Below are positions 20,520 to 30,670 of a stretch of DNA of 64,000 bases, piece after piece; the first letter of the stretch is position 1, and every line of letters starts with the position of its first letter. Both the position numbers and the translations under genes were made by a program. This DNA comes from Luteimonas gilva (GTDB taxonomy: Bacteria > Pseudomonadota > Gammaproteobacteria > Xanthomonadales > Xanthomonadaceae): NCBI RefSeq assembly GCF_005239095.1, contig NZ_SZUA01000001.1:1469049-1533048 (forward strand), read 5' to 3'. Under the pieces are notes generated by a model that worked only from the letters and a program-made list of their open reading frames with translations, was not told the origin of the DNA and made no database searches.

Positions 20520-20692
20520 GGGTCAATCAGGGGCATGTAGCCGCGACCGTCGCCCGTGCCGATGCACGGTAGGCGGCCGCATGCCGGAAGTGCGCATGGT
20601 GCGAGCGTTCAGACATCCACATCCCCGATTCGATCCGGCTGCCCGAAACCCGAACGCGGCTTCCGGCAGTTCTGCAACAGGTGGACTTCCCT

Positions 20693-20750
20693 GTCCGAAA
20701 GTGACAATAAACGACACTTCAGGACAGGTTCACGCTGCAAGCGCAGCAAA
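20693..20750 (-). promoter_or_regulatory. Distal conserved block upstream of M4 protease 1
   Basis: GTCCGAAAGTGACAATAAAC, then GACACTTC, then TTCACGCTGCA and GCAGCA (plus-strand reading) are shared, base for base in most positions, with 25333-25390 upstream of the second M4 gene. It contains a GCTGCA/GCAGC inverted element and lies next to the Clp-type site. I could not fix a -10 box. Confidence 0.6.
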
Positions 20751-20763
20751 ACAAGCTTAAAAG

Positions 20764-20779
20764 TGTGAACTGCATCACA
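20764..20779. promoter_or_regulatory. CRP/Clp-type operator 1
   Basis: TGTGA-ACTGCA-TCACA is a perfect match to the CRP consensus TGTGA-N6-TCACA. In xanthomonads the CRP homologue Clp controls extracellular enzymes. The site is 478 bases upstream of the M4 protease 1 start. Confidence 0.7.
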
Positions 20780-20917
20780 TTTCTATCATGTCGAAAGTAA
20801 GTGACGCAAGCTTTAACGATGCGCTAACACCTTGTTTGCAAATGCATTGTGACCCGGTGCGCGACATGCGAACGTCTCATCGCGCTGCGCGAAGAGCCGC
20901 GCCCCCTTCAGAAGTCG

Positions 20918-20947
20918 GGATGGCGGCCGTTGCGGCAGCCGCCATCC
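20918..20947 (-). terminator. Hairpin after the M28 aminopeptidase gene
   Basis: GGATGGCGGC pairs with GCCGCCATCC around a 10-base loop, starting 13 bases after the M28 stop codon. The same stem sequence follows the M4 protease 2 gene at 22994-23026, so the 3' flank is shared as well as the C-terminal coding region. Confidence 0.6.
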
Positions 20948-20959
20948 TCCGCCACCGGT

Positions 20960-22855
20960 TCAGTTCGGCGAACGAACGGCCTTCAAGTTGACGCCCGAGA
21001 ACGTCGAGTAAGCGCGCACGCGGATGTAGTACGTGCTGCCTGCCGTCGGGGCGTTGATGGTGCAGGTTTCGGCGTTGCCGCTGGTGTAAGGCCGGCAGGT
21101 GTAGCTGGTGCTGGTCGGCGCCGCGCCCTTGCGGACGTACAGATCGGCATCGCCCGTGCCGCCGGAGGTGCTCACCACCAGCTTGGTCGTTCCGGCCGGA
21201 ATGCTGACGGTGTAGGTCGACGACCAATTGCCGCTGGTCACCGTCGGCAACGCAACATTCAACACTACCGCGTCGCCGCCGCTGCCCACCGTCACCGATT
21301 GCGTCTTGGTGTGGCTGGCGCCGTCGTCGTCGGTCACCGTCAAGCCGACGCTGTACGTTCCGGCCGCGGCGTAAGCGTGGCTGGGATTGGCCGATGTCGA
21401 ACTGCCGCCGTCGCCGAAGTTCCAACTGCGCGAAACGACGCTGCCGTCGCTGTCGGTGGACGTATCGGTGAACTGCACGTTCAAGCCGCTGACCGCGGCG
21501 GTGAAGTTCGCGATCGGCGGCGTGTTGCCCGGACCGGGGCCGCCGCCGGAAGTCTTGCCGAGTTCGCCCAGGAAGGCCAAACCCAGCTTGGCGAACTTGG
21601 CGCTGTTCGCGGCCGAATTGCCCATGTTCTGCAGCGTGTCGTTGGCGCTGTGGATGTAGGGGAAGTATTCGCCGGACGCGTCGCCGGCTTCGAACATCAT
21701 CGCCGACGGGAAACCGGCGCTGGTCCAGGACGCATGGTCCGAGCAACCGTAGCCGCAGGTGTAGCTGCCGCGGGTCAAGCCGAGCGGCGCCAGATAGGCG
21801 TCGAACAAATTAGTCAGGAACGTCTTCATCGAAGCGTTCGAATAGTCGGTGATCAGCTGCATGTCGACGCCGTTGCCCGACTTGTAGTTGGTCATGTCCA
21901 GCTGCAGCACGCCGACCACGTTCTTGCCCTGGCTCTGGAACGATTGGGCGATGGCGGCCGACCCGCGCAAGCCGACTTCCTCGGCCGCGTAGCCCATGAA
22001 CTTCACCGTGCGCTTGGGCTTCCAGCCGCTGGCCATGGCCACGCGCAGCACTTCGGTGAGGGTGGCGATGCCCGAAGCGTCGTCGTCCGCGCCCGGCGCG
22101 GCCATGTTCTGGCCGCCGCCGCTGACGTTGATCGAATCCAAGTGCGCGCCGAGCACGACGATCTCGTTGGGCAGGTCGGTGCCCTGGATGGTGAGGATCA
22201 CCGAGGGCTGGGTCGAGCAATTGCCGCACGAGAACAGCTCGGTGCTCACGTCGCTGCGGCCGCTGCCCAGCGCGGCCCAGGTGTCGCGGATCCAGTTGGC
22301 CGAAGTCTGGCCGTGGGTGCTGCTGTAGTAGCGGTTGGGATAGGCGGTCGACAGGTGCTGGATGGTGGACAGGATGTTCGAAGCCTGCACCTGCGGCAGC
22401 CAGGGATCGACGGTGGCGTGGTTGTCGATGGTGTAGTCGACCAGCGCGGCCAGCCGCGCGGCTTGCGCGGTGCGGTCGTTGCGTACGAAGGCGTCGGCCT
22501 CGGCACGCGTGGCGAAGGCGAAATAGCCGCCGCAACGCTTTTCGCGGGCATGGATGCGCTCGGCGACTTGCGGCAGCTGGTGCGCCTTGATTTCCGAAAC
22601 GACCAGATCGGCGCCGATGCTGTCGCGGCGGGCGACGCCTTCGCGCGCGATCGGCTGCAGCGTGTTGATGAAGGTGTCGCGCGAAGTGACGATGTAGACC
22701 GGCGCGAACGGTTGTTGTTCGAACTTGGCGGCGTCGGCGATTTCGTGCGCGTCGCGGGCGACGGCCGGCTGCGCGTGGACGGTGCCGGGCGACAGTCCCG
22801 CCGAGATCAGGCCCGCCGACAGCAGGCCGGCGAATACGGTGCGGTGCGGATTCAT
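20960..22855 (-). CDS. Secreted M28-family aminopeptidase with PKD and PPC domains
   Basis: The 631-aa precursor has a signal peptide (about 1-28) and a propeptide-like region. The M28 zinc peptidase domain (about 190-435) carries VVLGAHLDS (zinc His), GADDDASG (bridging Asp), [11 protein letters not shown] (catalytic Glu pair) and [16 protein letters not shown] domain (about 442-522, [18 protein letters not shown]) and a PPC domain (about 528-625) complete it. Such enzymes are secreted leucyl-type aminopeptidases. The ATG at 22853-22855 has GAAGGAG about ten bases upstream. The PPC domain and the end RSPN are nearly identical to those of the neighbouring M4 protease 2. Confidence 0.95.
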   Translation of the reverse strand: MNPHRTVFAGLLSAGLISAGLSPGTVHAQPAVARDAHEIADAAKFEQQPFAPVYIVTSRDTFINTLQPIAREGVARRDSIGADLVVSEIKAHQLPQVAERIHAREKRCGGYFAFATRAEADAFVRNDRTAQAARLAALVDYTIDNHATVDPWLPQVQASNILSTIQHLSTAYPNRYYSSTHGQTSANWIRDTWAALGSGRSDVSTELFSCGNCSTQPSVILTIQGTDLPNEIVVLGAHLDSINVSGGGQNMAAPGADDDASGIATLTEVLRVAMASGWKPKRTVKFMGYAAEEVGLRGSAAIAQSFQSQGKNVVGVLQLDMTNYKSGNGVDMQLITDYSNASMKTFLTNLFDAYLAPLGLTRGSYTCGYGCSDHASWTSAGFPSAMMFEAGDASGEYFPYIHSANDTLQNMGNSAANSAKFAKLGLAFLGELGKTSGGGPGPGNTPPIANFTAAVSGLNVQFTDTSTDSDGSVVSRSWNFGDGGSSTSANPSHAYAAAGTYSVGLTVTDDDGASHTKTQSVTVGSGGDAVVLNVALPTVTSGNWSSTYTVSIPAGTTKLVVSTSGGTGDADLYVRKGAAPTSTSYTCRPYTSGNAETCTINAPTAGSTYYIRVRAYSTFSGVNLKAVRSPN

Positions 22856-22914
22856 CGGAAACGCTCCTTCGTGTCCGGGCGCCGCCCGGATGCTGTTCGC
22901 ATAAGAAAATGGCC

Positions 22915-22952
22915 GCACGGACCGGGCCGGAACGTTCCGGCCCGATCCGTGC
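22915..22952. terminator. Long inverted repeat between M4 protease 2 and M28 genes
   Basis: GCACGGA-C-CGGGCCGGAAC pairs with its near-perfect complement ending at 22952 and forms a stem of about 18 bp with one mismatch. On the minus strand it is followed by CCATTTTCTTATG. It probably separates the two transcripts. Confidence 0.6.
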
Positions 22953-22993
22953 GCCCTGCCGAACGCCCGCGCTTGCAGGCACGCGGGGAAAGC

Positions 22994-23026
22994 GGATGGC
23001 GGCCGCCGTCGCGACGGCCGCCATCC
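22994..23026 (-). terminator. Hairpin after the M4 protease 2 gene
   Basis: GGATGGCGGCCG pairs perfectly with CGGCCGCCATCC. It starts about 25 bases after the stop codon. It is the counterpart of the hairpin at 20918-20947. Confidence 0.65.
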
Positions 23027-23050
23027 TCGTCACATCCCTGTGAGGCTCGC

Positions 23051-25307
<2,257 letters not shown>

Positions 25308-25332
25308 TGAATTCGGACGCCTGACGCAATGC

Positions 25333-25390
25333 GTCCGAAATGTGACCATATCGGACACTTCCAGGGGTTTTCACGCTGCAGGTGCAGCAT
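25333..25390 (-). promoter_or_regulatory. Distal conserved block upstream of M4 protease 2
   Basis: GTCCGAAATGTGACCATATC, GGACACTTCCAGG and TTCACGCTGCAGGTGCAGCA (plus-strand reading) match 20693-20750. It also contains a palindromic GTCCGA-N12-TCGGAC. Confidence 0.6.
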
Positions 25391-25417
25391 AACTCTGGGC
25401 TGAATAGAGGCTTGCGA

Positions 25418-25433
25418 TGTGATCGAGTTCACG
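25418..25433. promoter_or_regulatory. CRP/Clp-type operator 2
   Basis: TGTGA-TCGAGT-TCACG differs from the CRP consensus at one base. It lies 487 bases upstream of the M4 protease 2 start, close to the 478 bases seen for the paralogue, and on the same side of the conserved block. Confidence 0.6.
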
Positions 25434-25497
25434 GATCGATCACGTAAACGATTTCAGATGCAACCGTTCGCTAGGGTATGCAGCTTCGAGCTCTGCG

Positions 25498-25541
25498 AAA
25501 AAAAACGCCGCAACCGGCCATGCGCACGCGCGGCGGCGCGT
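25498..25541 (-). terminator. Probable terminator of sufT
   Basis: On the minus strand GCGCCGCCGC and GCGGCGT can pair imperfectly and run into eight T residues. It lies 37 bases after the sufT stop. Confidence 0.5.
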
Positions 25542-25577
25542 TGTGTGAGCATCGCAGAGAAGCGCCCCGCAGCGCGG

Positions 25578-26129
25578 CTACAGCATGCCGGTTTCCAAGC
25601 GCGCGGCTTCCGACATCATGTTGCGGTTCCAGGGCGGATCGAACACCAGCTCGACGTCCGCTTCGGCGACGGTGGGAATCAGTTCGAGCTTACTGCGCAC
25701 GTCGTCGACCAGGATCTCGCCCATGCCGCAACCGGGCGCGGTGAGGGTCATCTTGATCCCGACTTCGCGCTGGCCGTCGTCGCGGCGATGCACCTGCGCT
25801 TCGTACACCAGGCCCAGGTCCACGACGTTGATCGGTATTTCCGGATCGAAACAGGTGCGCAACTGCTTCCAAACCAAGGTTTCGACGTCGTCGTCGCTGG
25901 CGCCTTCGGGCAATTGCAGCGGCTCGTCGGGTTCCTTGCCGATCGCGTCGGCGTCGCGGCCGGCGATGCGGAACAGATTGCCCTCGACGAAGACGGTATA
26001 GCTGCCGCCCAGGGCCTGGGTGATGTAGCCGATGCTGCCCGCAGGCAGGCGCACGGTTTCGCCCTGCGGCACCAGGACGGCGTCGCAATCGCGTTCGAAT
26101 CGGACCGGTTCGCTATGGCGGGAATACAT
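25578..26129 (-). CDS. sufT: Putative Fe-S cluster assembly protein SufT (MIP18/DUF59 family)
   Basis: SufT is an auxiliary factor for iron-sulfur protein maturation. The 183-aa protein has an N-terminal beta-rich region (VPQGETVRLPAGSIGYITQA) and a DUF59 domain from about 85. Key family features are DPEIPINVVDLGLVYEAQV and MTLTAPGCGMGEILVDDV, the latter holding the conserved Cys in the TxPGCG motif, and FDPPWNRNMMSEAAR at the end. No other suf genes are nearby. ATG is at 26127-26129. Confidence 0.93.
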   Translation of the reverse strand: MYSRHSEPVRFERDCDAVLVPQGETVRLPAGSIGYITQALGGSYTVFVEGNLFRIAGRDADAIGKEPDEPLQLPEGASDDDVETLVWKQLRTCFDPEIPINVVDLGLVYEAQVHRRDDGQREVGIKMTLTAPGCGMGEILVDDVRSKLELIPTVAEADVELVFDPPWNRNMMSEAARLETGML

Positions 26130-26220
26130 GCTCGAAAGATGCGGGCGTCGGCGCCCGGCGCAAGGCCGCGCATTCTAACGCCGCCCGCCCGCTATCCTAG
26201 GCGACCCTTGCGGAGCGCCG

Positions 26221-26640
26221 ATGGATCAGTCCTTTCCGAAAACCCGGCCCGGTCTGTGGCTGTCCGTCTTGTTGTTGGCCCTGGGCTGCGCCGGTTTCGC
26301 CGCATTGTGGGTGCTGGCCGCGCTGTACACCGACCGCCAGCTCGGCTGGATGGCCCTGCTGGGCGCGCTGGACGCCGTCGTGCTGGTCCGCTTGGGCGGC
26401 TTGCCGCGCGGCGCGGCGCGGGCCGCGTGGGCGGTCGCGGCGACCCTGACGATCGTCGCGCTGGCCAATTGGGGCATCGCCGCCGGGCAGATCGGCACCG
26501 TCATGGGCCTGCTGCCTTGGGAATCGTTGCTGAAGCTGGGACCGCGCTATGCCTGGACGCTGGCGCAATTGGCCAACGGCGCCGTCGAATGGCTTTGCGC
26601 GGGCGCAGCGCTCGCGCTGGCGGCTTGGCTAGGACGATAG
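26221..26640 (+). CDS. Hypothetical inner-membrane protein, four segments
   Basis: I do not recognise this 139-aa protein. It has hydrophobic segments at about 13-35, 42-58, 66-88 and 116-137, a short positively charged loop LGGLPRGAARA between the second and third, and no catalytic motif. It begins at the ATG at 26221, divergent from sufT across 91 bases, and is followed by a family-C repeat. Codon and base use look like the neighbours. Confidence 0.7.
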   Translation: MDQSFPKTRPGLWLSVLLLALGCAGFAALWVLAALYTDRQLGWMALLGALDAVVLVRLGGLPRGAARAAWAVAATLTIVALANWGIAAGQIGTVMGLLPWESLLKLGPRYAWTLAQLANGAVEWLCAGAALALAAWLGR

Positions 26641-26649
26641 CCCGCTTTT

Positions 26650-26738
26650 CGTAGAGTCGAGCCTGCTCGACTGCTTTTGCGGCTTCGGCCCGCTGTGCGG
26701 CGGCTTGAGAAAGAGCAGTCGAGCAGGCTCGACTCTAC
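26650..26738. repeat. Family-C inverted repeat pair, copy 2
   Basis: The unit seen at 1433-1510 recurs: GTAGAGTCGAGCCTGCTCGA at 26651 and its reverse complement ending at 26738, with about 35 bases between. It separates two convergent genes. Confidence 0.85.
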
Positions 26739-26763
26739 GGATTCGCGGCGAGGTTTCCCTGGT

Positions 26764-28203
26764 CTACGCCGGCATCTCGTCCAAGCACCGTCCGAACGCC
26801 ACCAGCGCCTGTTCGATTTCCGCCACCGACATCGACGCATAGCCGAGCAGCAAGCCCGCGCGGTCCGGCGGATCGATGTAGTACTGAGAAATCGGCGCCA
26901 GGCCCAACTCGCGGGTGCGGGCGTGGGCGATGAAAGCCTCGCCTTCCTCGCGCGTTCTGCCCTTCAGCCAGACCACCAGATGCATGCCGGCGTGCGAATC
27001 GGCGATGTCGATCCGATCGCCCGCCAGCCGGCGCAGGCCGTCGAGCAGGACTTGCCGCCGTTCCTTCAGCGTCTTGGCGGTGCGGCGCAAATGGCGCTCG
27101 AAGCCGCCGTTGGCCATGAAGTTGGCCAGCGCCGCCTGTTCCACCGTCGGCGCGCCGAAATCGTCCAGCCATTTCGCGGAGACGAAATCGCCGCGCAGCT
27201 GCGGCGGCATCACCAGATAGCCCAGGCGCAGGGCCGGGAACAAGGCCTTGGAGAACGTGCCGATGTAGATGACCCGGCCGTCCTCGTCCAGCGAGCGCAG
27301 CGCCGCCAGCGGTTTGGCGTCGTAGCGGAATTCGCCGTCGTAGTCGTCCTCGAAGATCCAGCAGCGCTGGCGGCGCGCGTAATCGAGCAAGGCCAAACGC
27401 CGCGACAGCGACAGCACCGAACCCATCGGGAATTGGTGCGACGGCGTTACGCAAACCAACTTGGGCGCCTTCACCGGCAGCGCGTCGATGCGCATGCCCT
27501 GCTCGTCCACCGGCACCGGCGCCAGCTGCGCGCCGTGCACTTTCAGCACGGCGCGGATCGCCGAATACTGCGGGTCTTCGATCGCGACGGCATCGCCGTC
27601 GTCGAGCAGCACGCGCGCGGTCAGCGTCATCGCCTGCTGGGTGCCGCCGACGATCAGCACGTCTTCCGGCAGCGCCTGCACGCCGCGCCGCCGCGACAAG
27701 TAGTCGCACACCGCTTCGCGCAACGCGCGCGAACCCTGCGCGGTGGGATAGTTCGGCGGCGTGTACAACGCGGCATGCGACAACTCGCGCGCCCAAGCGT
27801 TGGTCAGGATCGGATTGGTCGACGGCATGCCGTAATGGAAGGCGTAACGCGCTTCCACCGGCCGCGGACGGAAGAAGCGGCCCTGGTCCTGGAATTGGCG
27901 CGAGCGGCGGGCGTAGGACGATTGCGGTTCGATCGGCCCGGACGCCGCGGGCGCGGGCGCGGTCGATTGCAACGGCGGCGTGACGTAGCTGCCCGAACCG
28001 ACGCGTCCGTCGACGAAGCCTTCGGCGCGCAATTGTTCGTACGCCGCCAGCACGGTATTGCGCGACACGCCCAATTCACGCGCCAGCAAGCGCGTGGGCG
28101 GCAGCCGGGAGCCGACATGGACGGTGCCTGCGAACATCGCCGATTTGAGGGCACGGGTCAGCTGTCCGTGCAGGGGTCCGCTGCCGTCGAGTTCGAGGTA
28201 CAT
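26764..28203 (-). CDS. MocR/PdxR-type regulator (GntR HTH plus aminotransferase-like domain), copy 1
   Basis: The 479-aa protein has an N-terminal winged HTH (about 5-75; LLARELGVSRNTVLAAYEQL is the recognition region) and a fold-type I aminotransferase-like domain. Lys319 in TFSKALFPALRLGY is the expected PLP-linking residue, and EDDYDGEFRYD is intact, so PLP binding is likely. MocR proteins sense PLP or amines and often act on a divergent neighbour. Here that is the small membrane protein at 28336. It is a clear paralogue of the protein at 28842-30284, with nearly the same length and the same Lys position. Confidence 0.95.
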   Translation of the reverse strand: MYLELDGSGPLHGQLTRALKSAMFAGTVHVGSRLPPTRLLARELGVSRNTVLAAYEQLRAEGFVDGRVGSGSYVTPPLQSTAPAPAASGPIEPQSSYARRSRQFQDQGRFFRPRPVEARYAFHYGMPSTNPILTNAWARELSHAALYTPPNYPTAQGSRALREAVCDYLSRRRGVQALPEDVLIVGGTQQAMTLTARVLLDDGDAVAIEDPQYSAIRAVLKVHGAQLAPVPVDEQGMRIDALPVKAPKLVCVTPSHQFPMGSVLSLSRRLALLDYARRQRCWIFEDDYDGEFRYDAKPLAALRSLDEDGRVIYIGTFSKALFPALRLGYLVMPPQLRGDFVSAKWLDDFGAPTVEQAALANFMANGGFERHLRRTAKTLKERRQVLLDGLRRLAGDRIDIADSHAGMHLVVWLKGRTREEGEAFIAHARTRELGLAPISQYYIDPPDRAGLLLGYASMSVAEIEQALVAFGRCLDEMPA

Positions 28204-28214
28204 GGGGCGCTCCT

Positions 28215-28300
28215 GGAAATTGGCACCATTCAAAGCCACTGAAATGGACCTTACGAGGGCCAATTAATGGGGCTTAGATAGGGCCATTCGCCCGGATAGG
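28215..28300. promoter_or_regulatory. Probable MocR operator/promoter region 1
   Basis: The divergent gap contains ATTGGCACCATTCAAA, GAAATGGACC and GCCAATTAATGG. GGAAATTGGC-x-CCATTC is also found at the same distance from the start of the second MocR gene. MocR regulators typically bind repeats in such gaps. The binding role is an inference. Confidence 0.5.
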
Positions 28301-28335
28301 GCGGCTTTCCCCACGTTGTCCGACCGGAGATTCTC

Positions 28336-28845
28336 TTGAACACCGCCCTCGCCTCGCTTCCTCTGCGCCTGCCCGCCGCTGCTTGGACCTTGCTCGGCGC
28401 CGTGATCGCTACCGCTCTGGACCTGACCTTCGCGGCTATTTACTGGGAATTGGCCGGTTCCTCGTCGACCCGGGTGATGCAGGCGATCGCCGCGTATTGG
28501 GGCTGGGGCCGCGACGCCTATGCGGGCGGCATGGCCACCGCCGTCCTCGGCATGGCGCTGTTCTTCGGCCGCATGATCTTGCTGGCCGCGCTCTACCGCA
28601 TCGCGGCCCGGCCTTATCCGGCGCTGATCGAGCGCCCCTATCTGTGGGGCGCCTTGTTCGGCCTGGCAGTGTTCCTGACGAACCATTACCTGGTGGTGCC
28701 GCTGATCGCCTCCATGCCGCCGTCGACCGCGCCCACCGATTGGCTGTGGCAGTGCTCTTGCGCCGTCGCGCACATGGTCCTGATCGGCGTGCCGTTGGCT
28801 TTGTCTGCGCGGATCGCGATCGCGGCGGCGGATTCCGAACGCTAG
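28336..28845 (+). CDS. Conserved four-helix inner-membrane protein, copy 1
   Basis: The 169-aa protein has hydrophobic segments at about 15-37, 58-80, 95-118 and 133-155. TALDLTFAAIYW, RVMQAIAAYWGWG and the Tyr/Leu-rich LTNHYLVVPLIASMPP match, position for position, segments of the 160-aa protein at 33797-34279. The function is unknown. It starts with TTG (28336) five bases after CGGAGA, since no ATG is available. Its stop overlaps the stop of the convergent MocR copy 2. A role linked to the divergent MocR copy 1 is inferred from position only. Confidence 0.8.
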   Translation: MNTALASLPLRLPAAAWTLLGAVIATALDLTFAAIYWELAGSSSTRVMQAIAAYWGWGRDAYAGGMATAVLGMALFFGRMILLAALYRIAARPYPALIERPYLWGALFGLAVFLTNHYLVVPLIASMPPSTAPTDWLWQCSCAVAHMVLIGVPLALSARIAIAAADSER

Positions 28846-30284
28846 ACCGGCAGCACGGCGTCCAGGCTTTCGGCGAAGGTCGCCAGCGCCTGTTCGATCT
28901 CGGTCGGCGACAGTCCGGCGAAGCCCATCAGCAAGCCGGCGCGCGCGGGCGGACGGATGAAGAGCGGCGCGATCGAATACAAGCCCAGGCCGCGGCTGCG
29001 GGCGTGCTCGATCAATTCGTCGCCTTGCGCCTGCGAAGCGTTGCGCAACCACACGACCAAATGCATGCCGGCGTGCGAGTCGGAAATCTCCAGCCGGCCG
29101 CGGCCGCAGGCGCGCAGTCCTTTCAGCAGGATGCCGCGCCGTTCGCGCAAAGTAAGCGCGCTGCGGCGCAAATGCCGTTCGAACGCGCCGCTGGAGATGA
29201 AGCCGGCCATCGCCGCCTGCTCGATCGCCGCGCAGCCGAAGTCGTCCATCCATTTCGCGTTGACGAAATCCTCGCGCAGCGAAGGCGGCATCAGCAGATA
29301 CGCCATCCGCAAGGCCGGGAACATCACTTTCGAGAACGAACCGACGTAAACGACCCGGCCCGAGTCGTCCAACGACCGCAGCGCGGGCACGGGCTTGCCG
29401 TCGTAGCGGAATTCGCCGTCGTAGTCGTCTTCGAAGATCCAACTGCCGTGCTTGCGCGCGTATTCCAGCAAGGCCATCCGCCGCGGCAGCGACAACACCG
29501 CGCCGCTGGGGAATTGGTGCGAAGGCGTCACGCAAACGAGCTTCGGCGCCGGCTGCGGCAATTCCTCGCAGCGCAAGCCGTCTTCGTCGACCGACACCGG
29601 ATAGAGCTCGGCGCCGTGCACCAGCAAGCCGGTGCGCAGGGCGAAGTAATGCGGTTCCTCGATCGCGGCGCGCTCGCCCGGATCCAGCAGCACGCGCGCG
29701 GTCAGCGCGATCGCCTGCTGCGTGCCCGACACGATCAGGACGTCCTCCGGCGTCGCGGCGATGCCGCGCCGCCGCACCAGGTAGTCGCAGACCGCTTCGC
29801 GCAATGCCGGCAAGCCGCGCGTCATCGGATAGAACGGCGAGGTGTATTGCGCGGCCTGCGACAGCGCGCGCGCCCAAGCGGTGGTGATCGCCGGATGGGT
29901 GAGCGGCACGCCGTATTGGAAGGCATGGCGCACGCCGGGAATCGGCAGCCCCGGCACCTTGGCGTGGTCGTGGAAACGGCGTCCGCGGCGCGCGTAGCGC
30001 GATTGCGGCTCGGCCGTCGCCGGTTCGCCGACATCCTTGCGCGCGCCCTGCGGCAACGGCGCAACGAAGCTGCCCGAGCCGACGCGGCCGTCCAGAAATC
30101 CTTCCGCGCGCAACTGTTCGTACGCAGCCAGCACGGTATTGCGCGAGACGCCCAATTCGCGCGCCAACAGCCGGCTCGGCGGCAGCCGCATCCCGGCGTG
30201 CACGCTTCCCGAGGACATGGCTCCTTTCAGCGCGCGGGTCAGTTGGCCGTGTAGCGGCCCGCTGCCGTCCAGTTCCAGATACAT
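28842..30284 (-). CDS. MocR/PdxR-type regulator, copy 2
   Basis: The 480-aa paralogue of the protein at 26764-28203 has the same plan. The winged HTH is at about 5-75, and the aminotransferase-like domain has Lys319 in SFSKVMFPALRMAY and an intact EDDYDGEFRYD. The first 18 residues are identical in both copies, so the duplication is recent or under selection at the DNA-binding end. It is divergent from the Oar-like receptor gene at 30671 and converges on the membrane-protein gene at 28336. The ligand is unknown. Confidence 0.95.
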   Translation of the reverse strand: MYLELDGSGPLHGQLTRALKGAMSSGSVHAGMRLPPSRLLARELGVSRNTVLAAYEQLRAEGFLDGRVGSGSFVAPLPQGARKDVGEPATAEPQSRYARRGRRFHDHAKVPGLPIPGVRHAFQYGVPLTHPAITTAWARALSQAAQYTSPFYPMTRGLPALREAVCDYLVRRRGIAATPEDVLIVSGTQQAIALTARVLLDPGERAAIEEPHYFALRTGLLVHGAELYPVSVDEDGLRCEELPQPAPKLVCVTPSHQFPSGAVLSLPRRMALLEYARKHGSWIFEDDYDGEFRYDGKPVPALRSLDDSGRVVYVGSFSKVMFPALRMAYLLMPPSLREDFVNAKWMDDFGCAAIEQAAMAGFISSGAFERHLRRSALTLRERRGILLKGLRACGRGRLEISDSHAGMHLVVWLRNASQAQGDELIEHARSRGLGLYSIAPLFIRPPARAGLLMGFAGLSPTEIEQALATFAESLDAVLPV

Positions 30285-30297
30285 GGCTCGCTCCCGG

Positions 30298-30345
30298 AAA
30301 TTGGCGCCATTCCAATGTAACCAATTGGCTCCTGGGAGAGCCAAT
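30298..30345. promoter_or_regulatory. Probable MocR operator region 2
   Basis: ATTGGCGCC (30300) and ATTGGCTCC (30324) form a direct repeat with a 24-base period, and AGCCAAT (30338) adds an inverted half. Direct repeats of this kind are usual MocR targets. The left unit with its flank matches the gap upstream of MocR copy 1. Confidence 0.55.
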
Positions 30346-30364
30346 GCCGACCGGACGGCAGGAG

Positions 30365-30550
30365 CCGATTAACGAATCGGCCTCAGTTATCGGCCCGTTG
30401 CATGCGCATAGCGCGCATCGGGCGCGCTTGGACGCGGCATCGCGGCGCGCAACGGATCCGTTGCGCCGCTGAATTGGCTCGGTGCCATCGCGCCGAAGTG
30501 GTCCTCGCCGCTGCCGACCCGGATCACTACTTTTTAACGCGTCACGCGTT
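30365..30550. promoter_or_regulatory. Upstream region of the Oar-like receptor with three palindromes
   Basis: The 386-base gap holds perfect inverted repeats CCGATT-AACG-AATCGG (30365-30380), GCGCAACGGATCCGTTGCGC (30447-30466) and AACGCGT-C-ACGCGTT (30536-30550). They could be binding sites for dimeric regulators. I see no sigma-70 boxes that I would trust. Confidence 0.4.
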
Positions 30551-30670
30551 CGCGCACCGATGGCCGCTCCGGCCGCTTCTCGTCATGCGTCCACTGCGTT
30601 CGAACGAACGTTTCGGCCACACCGATTTGTGACCCACGCACTTCACCACCGTCCGGGGAGATACAGCGAC

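Noticed and set aside
20523-20717. A 64-codon minus-strand open frame (GTG start) between the distal block and M4 protease 1
   Set aside because: The matching region of M4 protease 2 does not encode a similar peptide, no good ribosome-binding site is seen, and the frame overlaps the conserved regulatory block.
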